From positions 124,001 through 188,000 of the forward strand of contig NZ_JAPEPX010000001.1 in assembly GCF_026339935.1 (NCBI RefSeq): a stretch of 64,000 nucleotides of DNA. The letters are read 5' to 3'. Both the position numbers and the translations under genes were made by a program. The notes below the pieces were generated by a model. It ran no database searches. It was not told where the DNA came from and was given only the letters and a program-made list of their open reading frames with translations. Source of the DNA: Streptomyces sp. NBC_01551 (GTDB lineage Bacteria; Actinomycetota; Actinomycetes; Streptomycetales; Streptomycetaceae). This document shows positions 56,186 to 61,891 of the stretch, one piece after another (position 1 is the first letter of the stretch; each line of letters begins with the position of its first letter).

Positions 56186-58332
56186 GCACCACCGACGAGT
56201 CGAACACGTTTCCCCTGCCGGCCATCGCCCCCGAGGTGTTCGCCGAGGCGGTGGAGAACCTGAGCGCGCGGCTGCGCAAGAAGCTCGACGCCGCGATCGA
56301 GGGCTGTGCCGGCGCCGCCGGTGCCGGTACCGGTACCGTCCGGGACGCTGACGGGAGCGTCAGTTTCCGGTTCGGCGAGGACGCCGTGGTGACGCTCCGG
56401 CCCGGGCCGTCGGGCGCGGTCACGGAGGCGGAACAGGCCGTCTGCACCTGCCTGCTGGCGCCACGCTGCCTGCACCGGGCGGCGCTTCTGGGGGCGGCGC
56501 CGATCGCCGATGCCGATGCTCTGGCCGAGCGGGACGGGGATGCGCTGGCCGAGCCGGGCGCGAACGCCGAACCGGTATCCGCCCAGGGCCGGCAGCAGCC
56601 GGACCGGGACCCCGAGGCAGGCACAAGCGCCGAAGCGGACGCGGGCGCCTGGACGGTGTCCGCGCATGGCGCGAACGCGGCCGCGGGCGCCACGGCGGCC
56701 GCGGGCGGCCAGGCAGGCGCGGGCGCCGAAGCAGGCACGGGCGCCGGGCCGGTGTCCGCGCGGGGCACGAAGGCGGCCGCGGGCGCCGAGGAGGGCGCGG
56801 GCGCCAGGCGGGGTGGTGGTGGCGGGGCTGGAGTGGGAGGCGAGGCCGGGCGCGGCCTCGTCGTTCAGCGGGGCGGACGGACCGAGGTGGCGGGGGGTGG
56901 GGACGGGCAGGGGCTTACCGCCGCGCAGGCGCGGGCGGCCGGGGCGCTGTGGGAGGCGGCTGCCGAGGCGCTGGCTGCGGGGGTCACCGCCGGTGGCGCC
57001 GTCGTTCAGGCCGAGTTGCTCCGGGCCGCGCACACCGCGCGGATCGCCGGGCTGCCGCGCGCCGAGGCCGCCGCCCTGCGGGTGGTACGGGGTCTGCGCG
57101 CCGCCCGCGACCGCAGCGCCGCCCAGCGGCTCTCGGAGCTCACCACGGCCTTCCGCGAGCTGCTGTACACCGCCGGGCTGCTGGCCTCCGGCGCGGCGGA
57201 CGCCGGCCTGGTCGGCACCGTCCGCCGCGCCTACGAGGCGGGCGGGAGCCTGCGCGTGTACGGGCTGTGCCGCGAGCCGGTGTTGTCCGCCACCGGGTAC
57301 GGCGGTGTGGTCACGCACCTGCTGGGCCCGGACGGCGCGCGCTACTCCGTGTCCGACGTCCGCCCCGGCGGCCTGGCCCGCGCCCGGGGCGCCGGCTCCG
57401 CCTCCGTGGCGCTCGGCGGGGCGGTGCTCGACCACGCCGGGCTCGCGCGCGGCGGCCTGCGCGTCGTCGGCGCGACCGTCTCCCCCGAAGGGCGGCTCGG
57501 GGCCGGGCGCGGGGTGCGGGCGACCCCGGTGGGCGGGGTGGGCTGGGGCGAGGGGCCGACGGCGGCGCTGTTCTCCCGGCCGGCGGCCGAGGCGGTGGCC
57601 GCGATGCCCGCCGAGGACGCCGAGCCGGGTCTGCTGGGCTGCGACGTCCGGGTGGTCGGGGCATCCGGCGACCACGTCCTGGTCCGCGAGCTGACCCCGG
57701 GCGCGCCGCTGTTGCGGCTGGCGCCCGCCCATCCGCATCCGGAGCTGCCGCACGCGGCCAACCTGCGCCGGATCGCCGGTCGTCCGGGGCTGGAGCTGCG
57801 GGTGCTGGGGCGCCCCGACCTGGACCGGGCCGCGACGTTGCGGCCGCTGGCGGTGGGCGCCGTACCCGGGGCGCGGTACACGCTGCGGCTGCCGCCCGAG
57901 TGGCTCGGCCGGGCGGACCTCGGCTACGACCGGCTCCAGGGCGTGCACTTCCCAGGTGATGCCGAAGGCCTCGTACCAGAGGTGCCGGCGTCCGCGGTCG
58001 CGCCGGCGAGCGGTCCGGATCCGCTGGCCGACTCCCCGTTGTGGCGGGTACGGCGGCTGCTGGAGACGGGAGTCGCGGGCGGCCGGCGAGCGGTCGCCGA
58101 GGCCGCGCGCGGCGCGGAGCCGCTCGCTCTCGCCGGGCCGTTGCGGCGGTCCGGGTTCGGCTCGGCGGCGGAGCTGGCCGCCGCGCTCACCGCGGAGGCG
58201 GACCGGCGGCCCCGCGACGCCTTCGGCCGGCTCGCGGACGCGTCGGCCGAGCGGTACGCCTGGGCGTGGCTGGCGGCGGCCGCCCATCTCGCGGCGGCGG
58301 AGCGGTCGTTGGTGGCGGCGTCCTGGGCGTGA
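56182..58332 (+). CDS. SWIM zinc-finger protein (YehQ-like)
   Basis: A 716-residue protein that starts with TTG overlapping the VWA stop (TTGA), with GGAGA upstream. The SWIM finger is at the N-terminus: C88-x-C90 in VCTCLLAPRC with C96 and H98. Residues about 110-240 are a low-complexity Ala/Gly/Glu linker with three imperfect repeats (EPVSAQG, WTVSAHG, GPVSARG). The rest is largely helical, with an unassigned beta-rich middle (LVGTVRRAYEAGGSLRVYGL). SWIM proteins close MoxR-VWA operons in many bacteria, but their job is unknown; nucleic-acid or protein binding is likely. Confidence 0.85.
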   Translation: MSTTDESNTFPLPAIAPEVFAEAVENLSARLRKKLDAAIEGCAGAAGAGTGTVRDADGSVSFRFGEDAVVTLRPGPSGAVTEAEQAVCTCLLAPRCLHRAALLGAAPIADADALAERDGDALAEPGANAEPVSAQGRQQPDRDPEAGTSAEADAGAWTVSAHGANAAAGATAAAGGQAGAGAEAGTGAGPVSARGTKAAAGAEEGAGARRGGGGGAGVGGEAGRGLVVQRGGRTEVAGGGDGQGLTAAQARAAGALWEAAAEALAAGVTAGGAVVQAELLRAAHTARIAGLPRAEAAALRVVRGLRAARDRSAAQRLSELTTAFRELLYTAGLLASGAADAGLVGTVRRAYEAGGSLRVYGLCREPVLSATGYGGVVTHLLGPDGARYSVSDVRPGGLARARGAGSASVALGGAVLDHAGLARGGLRVVGATVSPEGRLGAGRGVRATPVGGVGWGEGPTAALFSRPAAEAVAAMPAEDAEPGLLGCDVRVVGASGDHVLVRELTPGAPLLRLAPAHPHPELPHAANLRRIAGRPGLELRVLGRPDLDRAATLRPLAVGAVPGARYTLRLPPEWLGRADLGYDRLQGVHFPGDAEGLVPEVPASAVAPASGPDPLADSPLWRVRRLLETGVAGGRRAVAEAARGAEPLALAGPLRRSGFGSAAELAAALTAEADRRPRDAFGRLADASAERYAWAWLAAAAHLAAAERSLVAASWA

Positions 58333-58453
58333 TCCCGGGCATGCCCCCGGTGTGACCCCGGCCCTCGGGGCGGCGCCGCCCTTCCGGCGGTTGGATGTCC
58401 GGATATGGGTAGTCTTCCCGGGTCGGAGTGCGGAGTCTGCTCGGGGTGGGGTC

Positions 58454-59212
58454 ATGGGACGTCAGATACGTGTACGGGGCGGCGCGCTGGCGGTGGCGCT
58501 GGTGCTGGGCCTGTCCGGGTGCGCCGGCTCCGGCGGCGGCGCGGACGGCAAGGGGGACGGCAAGGCCGACGGCAAACCGGGCGGGCAGGCGAGCGGGAAG
58601 GCGTCCGCGCCGACCTCGGCCCCTCCGGCGGCCGGCGGCAAGCCGGCCGCCGGGGACGTGCTGCCCGGCATGGTCACCGCCGCCGAGGCGCGCACCCGGC
58701 TGGCCGGGCTGAAGGTGGCCAAGGCGGGCACCATGGTCGGCTACAGCCGGGACAAGTTCACGCACTGGGCCGAGCAGGGCAACAAGTGCGACACCCGCGA
58801 GGTCGTCCTCAAGCGGGACGGTTCCGGAGTCAAGCAGGACGCCGAGTGCCGTGCCGTGTCGGGCAGTTGGAAGAGCCTGTACGACGGGGCGGCGCTGGGC
58901 GACGCGGGGAAGCTGGACATCGACCACATGGTGCCGCTCGCGGAGGCCTGGCGCTCCGGCGCCGCCGGCTGGGACGCCGCCCGGCGCAAGGCCTTCGCGA
59001 ACGACCTGACCCACCCGCAGCTGCTGGCCGTGTCGGCGTCGTCCAACCGCTCGAAGGGCGACCAGAGCCCGGACCTGTGGCAGCCGACGGACAAGAGCAG
59101 CTGGTGCCAGTACGGGCGGGCCTGGACCACCGTGAAGTCCGACTACGGCCTGACCGTCACCGAACCGGAGAAAGCCATGCTGACCACCATGATCGACACG
59201 TGCGCCCGGTGA
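58454..59212 (+). CDS. Lipoprotein with HNH-like (GmrSD C-terminal/DUF1524) nuclease domain
   Basis: A 252-residue exported lipoprotein. The lipobox is LGLSGC (Cys23), followed by a Gly/Lys/Asp-rich and Ala/Pro-rich linker to about residue 70. The C-terminal domain has KFTHWAEQGNKCDTREVVL, the histidine motif DIDHMVPLAEAW and the closing NRSKGDQSPDLWQP, the pattern of DUF1524/HNH nucleases of secreted type. Two further Cys pairs may form disulphides. It may degrade nucleic acid outside the cell. The stop overlaps the start of a small gene (GTGA), which could encode a partner. A GGGTGGGG lies before the ATG. Confidence 0.85.
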   Translation: MGRQIRVRGGALAVALVLGLSGCAGSGGGADGKGDGKADGKPGGQASGKASAPTSAPPAAGGKPAAGDVLPGMVTAAEARTRLAGLKVAKAGTMVGYSRDKFTHWAEQGNKCDTREVVLKRDGSGVKQDAECRAVSGSWKSLYDGAALGDAGKLDIDHMVPLAEAWRSGAAGWDAARRKAFANDLTHPQLLAVSASSNRSKGDQSPDLWQPTDKSSWCQYGRAWTTVKSDYGLTVTEPEKAMLTTMIDTCAR

Positions 59213-59484
59213 ACGCGCCCCAGGAGTGGCGGGACGAGGTCCTGGCCGGGCCGGGCGGCGCGATGACCGACGAGGTCGGAGTCATCACCGGACCGCTCAC
59301 GCTCCGTACCGTCGCCGGACCGGACGGCAAGGTCCGCTTCGAGGTCCAGTACACCGACGCGGACGAGTGGTACACGCTCAGCGGCAGCCCGCTCCCGCAC
59401 GGTGATCCGCACACGCTCCACCGGGCCACGCTGGCCGCGATCCGAGCGGGGAACGGGGCCCAGGCACCGGCCGCTCCCGCCTGA
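59209..59484 (+). CDS. Small conserved-type protein coupled to HNH lipoprotein
   Basis: A 91-residue cytoplasmic protein of no recognised function. It reads NAPQEWRDEVLAGPGGAM then GPLTLRTVAGPDGKVRFEVQ and YTLSGSPLPHGDPHTLHRAT, a short beta-hairpin-rich domain followed by one helix. The GTG start overlaps the HNH lipoprotein stop, so translation is coupled. An antidote or accessory role to the nuclease is possible but there is no direct evidence. Confidence 0.65.
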   Translation: MNAPQEWRDEVLAGPGGAMTDEVGVITGPLTLRTVAGPDGKVRFEVQYTDADEWYTLSGSPLPHGDPHTLHRATLAAIRAGNGAQAPAAPA

Positions 59485-59659
59485 TCCCGGGCGCGACGGC
59501 CGGCGCGGAGCCCGTGCGGAGGAAGTGCGGGAACGGTGCGCGGCCGGCGCGGGGACGGTGCCGTCGCGGCGGCCGTCCGCCACGTCCGGCGGGAAACCGC
59601 TGGTCAGCGGGCACGGCAGCTGACAGACTGAAACGGCTTGATCACCCCAGGAGGACAAA

Positions 59660-59851
59660 ATGGCTGACGAAACAGACACCCCGCAGGACGAGTCGCCGGC
59701 CGACGCGGCCAAGCGCAAGTTCCGGGAGGCGCTGGATCGCAACGCGGCGAACGCCCACGCGCAGCAGGCCCACCAGAACCGGGCCAAGGTGCAGGGCTCC
59801 AGCAGCGGCGCCGGCGGCAAGAACAAGAAGGTCCGCCGCAAGACCGGCTGA
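59660..59851 (+). CDS. DUF5302 small protein
   Basis: A 63-residue, highly charged protein: MADETDTPQDESPADAAKRK, then REALDRNAANAHAQQ and a Lys/Arg-rich end (KNKKVRRKTG). This is the actinobacterial DUF5302 pattern. Function is unknown. The ATG has a strong CAGGAGGAC ribosome-binding site five bases upstream. It stands alone between the HNH pair and the rodlin gene. Confidence 0.85.
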   Translation: MADETDTPQDESPADAAKRKFREALDRNAANAHAQQAHQNRAKVQGSSSGAGGKNKKVRRKTG

Positions 59852-60207
59852 CCCTCGCCCTCACCGTCGAGGAGCTCAGTCTCGCCGTCCCGACGGCGGG
59901 ACCGGGCGACTCCGCCCGGCCCGGCCCATCGGCCTGGTCGGCGTCGTTCCCGGGCTCCCCACACCTCCGCGCCGATCATCGAGGGTGACGGCGACCGCGC
60001 GATCCCCGCCGGGCGGCCCACCTCCAGGTTCGGCGTGACCATCGCCGCCGTGACCTCGGACCACCCCGACGACAGGGGGGCGCCTCCGGCGCATGGGGGG
60101 CGAGTTGTTGGGCCGCACGGGTGACGGGCGATAACCATGAGTCGTGGTGGCAGTTGACCAGCATGTCCCGCCGGGGAACGACTCATGCGACAGAAGGATT
60201 CTCAGAG
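59852..60207. other. Intergenic region before rodlin gene
   Basis: About 355 bases. The first two-thirds contain GC-rich fragments with some protein-like pieces in different frames (for example ALTVEELSLAVPTAGPG on the plus strand), possibly a decayed gene, not identified. The last 90 bases form the rodlin promoter region with a long-spaced inverted repeat and a TTGACC element near 60155. Confidence 0.35.
60136..60187. promoter_or_regulatory. Long-spaced perfect inverted repeat upstream of rodlin
   Basis: CATGAGTCGT (60136-60145) and ACGACTCATG (60178-60187) are perfect 10-base inverted arms enclosing 32 bases that include TTGACC at 60155-60160. The right arm ends 20 bp before the rodlin start. 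It could be an operator pair for a dimeric regulator or, if transcribed, a leader stem. Confidence 0.55.
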
Positions 60208-60618
60208 ATGCTGAAGAAGTTCATGACCTCCGCCGCGATCACCGCCACCGCCCTGGGCGCGGGCGCCTTCGCCGCCTCCCCGGCGATGGCGATCGGCAAC
60301 GACAACGGCGTCAACACGATCAACGGCAACCACTCCTCGCAGATCTACGGCAACCAGGAGACCGAGGGCGCCATGAGCCCGCAGCTCAACGTGGTCCAGG
60401 GCTCCCTGAACAAGCCCTGCATCGGTCTGCCGTTGAAGGTGAACGCGCAGGGGCTGCTCGGCGCCGTCCCGATCAACGTCCAGGACATCAACGTCCTGTC
60501 GAACCCGCAGAACCAGCAGTGCACCGAGAACTCCACCCAGGCCAAGGGCGACGAGCCCCTGTCGCACATCCTGGACAACATCCCGGTACTCTCCGGCAAC
60601 CTCTCCGCCGGCAGCTGA
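60208..60618 (+). CDS. rdl: Rodlin (aerial surface rodlet protein)
   Basis: A 136-residue secreted protein of the rodlin family. The signal peptide is MLKKFMTSAAITATALGAGA with cleavage near SPAMA-IG. The mature part has the family features GNDNGVNTINGNHSSQIYGN, MSPQLNVVQGSLNKPCIGLP, PINVQDINVLSNPQNQQCTE and NSTQAKGDEPLSHIL, including the two conserved Cys. Rodlins assemble with chaplins into rodlets on aerial hyphae and spores. Only one rodlin is present here; in S. coelicolor rdlA and rdlB form a divergent pair. The ATG has AAGGA nine bases upstream, and a perfect terminator follows. Confidence 0.93.
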   Translation: MLKKFMTSAAITATALGAGAFAASPAMAIGNDNGVNTINGNHSSQIYGNQETEGAMSPQLNVVQGSLNKPCIGLPLKVNAQGLLGAVPINVQDINVLSNPQNQQCTENSTQAKGDEPLSHILDNIPVLSGNLSAGS

Positions 60619-60630
60619 TCCGTTTCCTCC

Positions 60631-60666
60631 GGTCCGGCGTGACGACCTTCGTCGTCACGCCGGACC
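60631..60666 (+). terminator. Rho-independent terminator of rodlin gene
   Basis: Perfect 16-base arms (60631-60646 and 60651-60666) enclose the 4-base loop CTTC, followed by GGCGTTTT. It lies 12 bp after the rodlin stop codon. Confidence 0.9.
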
Positions 60667-60722
60667 GGCGTTTTGCGGCGGGTGCCAGGCTCCCGGAGCG
60701 CGAGCGGAGCAAAGGATTCATT

Positions 60723-60750
60723 TGGTCTAGACCTTGACAGGTCCAGACCA
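60723..60750 (+). promoter_or_regulatory. DasR-type sites around chitinase -35 region
   Basis: TGGTCTAGACC (60723-60733) and GGTCCAGACCA (60740-60750) flank TTGACA (60734-60739), a perfect -35 element. Both half-repeats fit the known Streptomyces chitinase direct repeats and the DasR consensus TGGTCTAGACCA. DasR is a GntR-family repressor released by glucosamine-6-phosphate. The chitinase should therefore respond to chitin or N-acetylglucosamine. Confidence 0.8.
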
Positions 60751-60814
60751 CCTTCGGTTCAGTGGCCGTAGTCGCCGCCCCCACGGCAACTCCCCCCACC
60801 GAAGGAGCAGTTAC

Positions 60815-61732
60815 GTGATACGTGCGCTACGCCGCCGTGCCCTCTCCCTGGCCGCCGCCGCTGCCGTCACCCTCGGCCTCGCGATCGCCCTCCCCGCCTC
60901 GTCCGCCGCGGCCGCCCCGGCCTGCGTCGGCGCCTGGGCCTCCTCGGCCGTCTACACCAACGGCATGACCGCCTCGTACGGCGGCCACAACTGGCAGGCC
61001 AAGTGGTGGACGCAGGGCGAGACGCCCGGCACCACCGGCCAGTGGGGCGTCTGGTCGGACCAGGGTGCCTGCGGTGGGGGCGGTGGCCAGGACCCGGACC
61101 CGGGCAACCCCTCCGGATTCGTGGTCAGCGAAGCCCAGTTCAACCAGATGTTCCCGAACCGGAACTCCTTCTACACCTACAACGGCCTGGTCGCCGCGCT
61201 GTCGGCGTACCCCGGCTTCGCCAACACCGGCGACGACACCGTCAAGCGCCGGGAGGCCGCCGCCTTCCTAGCGAACGTCTCGCACGAGACGGGCGGGCTG
61301 GTGTACATCGTCGAGCAGAACACGGCCAACTACCCCCACTACTGCGACGCGACGCAGCCGTACGGCTGTCCGGCGGGACAGGCCGCCTACTACGGCCGCG
61401 GCCCGATCCAGCTGAGCTGGAACTTCAACTACAAGGCCGCCGGCGACGCCCTCGGCATCAACCTGCTCGCCAACCCCTACCTCGTCGAGCAGGACCCGGC
61501 CGTCGCCATGAAGACGGCGCTCTGGTACTGGAACACCCAGAACGGCCCGGGCACGATGACCGCGCACGCGGCGATGGTCAACGGCGCGGGCTTCGGCGAG
61601 ACGATCCGCTCCATCAACGGCTCCCTGGAGTGCAACGGCGGCAACCCCGGCCAGGTCCAGAGCCGCGTCTCGAAGTACCAGAGCTTCACACAGCTGCTCG
61701 GTGTGACGCCGGGGAACAACCTCAGCTGCTGA
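60815..61732 (+). CDS. Secreted GH19 chitinase with N-terminal CBM5/12
   Basis: A 305-residue exported enzyme. The signal peptide ends near ASSAAAA-AP (about residue 34). A CBM5/12 chitin-binding module follows (about 36-86; WASSAVYTNGMTASYGGHNW, WWTQGETPGTTGQWGVW). After a Gly-rich linker, residues about 103-305 are the GH19 catalytic domain: NVSHETGG with the probable catalytic Glu158, the conserved YYGRGPIQLSWNFNY and the terminal SINGSLECNGG. It hydrolyses chitin with inversion. The GTG start has AAGGAG upstream. DasR-type sites in the promoter indicate amino-sugar control. Confidence 0.95.
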   Translation: MIRALRRRALSLAAAAAVTLGLAIALPASSAAAAPACVGAWASSAVYTNGMTASYGGHNWQAKWWTQGETPGTTGQWGVWSDQGACGGGGGQDPDPGNPSGFVVSEAQFNQMFPNRNSFYTYNGLVAALSAYPGFANTGDDTVKRREAAAFLANVSHETGGLVYIVEQNTANYPHYCDATQPYGCPAGQAAYYGRGPIQLSWNFNYKAAGDALGINLLANPYLVEQDPAVAMKTALWYWNTQNGPGTMTAHAAMVNGAGFGETIRSINGSLECNGGNPGQVQSRVSKYQSFTQLLGVTPGNNLSC

Positions 61733-61831
61733 TCCGACCGCCGGGGGCCGTCGCCCTCGCCGCCGACGATGACCAGGGTGCCGCGCGGGACGACCGCGCG
61801 GCGCGGGTCGGCGAGGGCGGCGACCCCCGGC
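61715..61831 (-). pseudogene. Relic of zinc-binding dehydrogenase (MDR)
   Basis: Between the chitinase and the LAL regulator the minus strand still reads GVAALADPRRA and VVPRGTLVIVGGEGDGP followed by SDQQLR. This is the characteristic end of the cofactor-binding part of NAD(P)H-dependent zinc-binding alcohol dehydrogenases (typically PRGTLVIVGGEGGG). No start and no remaining domain is present, and the last codons run into the 3' end of the chitinase gene. It is a gene fragment of about 35 codons left by deletion. Confidence 0.55.
61740..61831. terminator. Large GC-rich inverted repeat between convergent genes
   Basis: Arms of 23 bases (61740-61762 and 61809-61831) pair with two mismatches, and an inner hairpin of CCGCGCGG arms lies in the loop. 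The structure starts 8 bp after the chitinase stop and ends 61 bp before the stop of the convergent LAL gene, so it could terminate both. The sequence coincides with the dehydrogenase relic, and there is no T-run. Confidence 0.5.
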
Positions 61832-61891
61832 CGCGAAGGGCTCCGACGTCGAAGGGCTCCGGCCGCGAAGGGCTCCGGCCTTTGACGGGCC

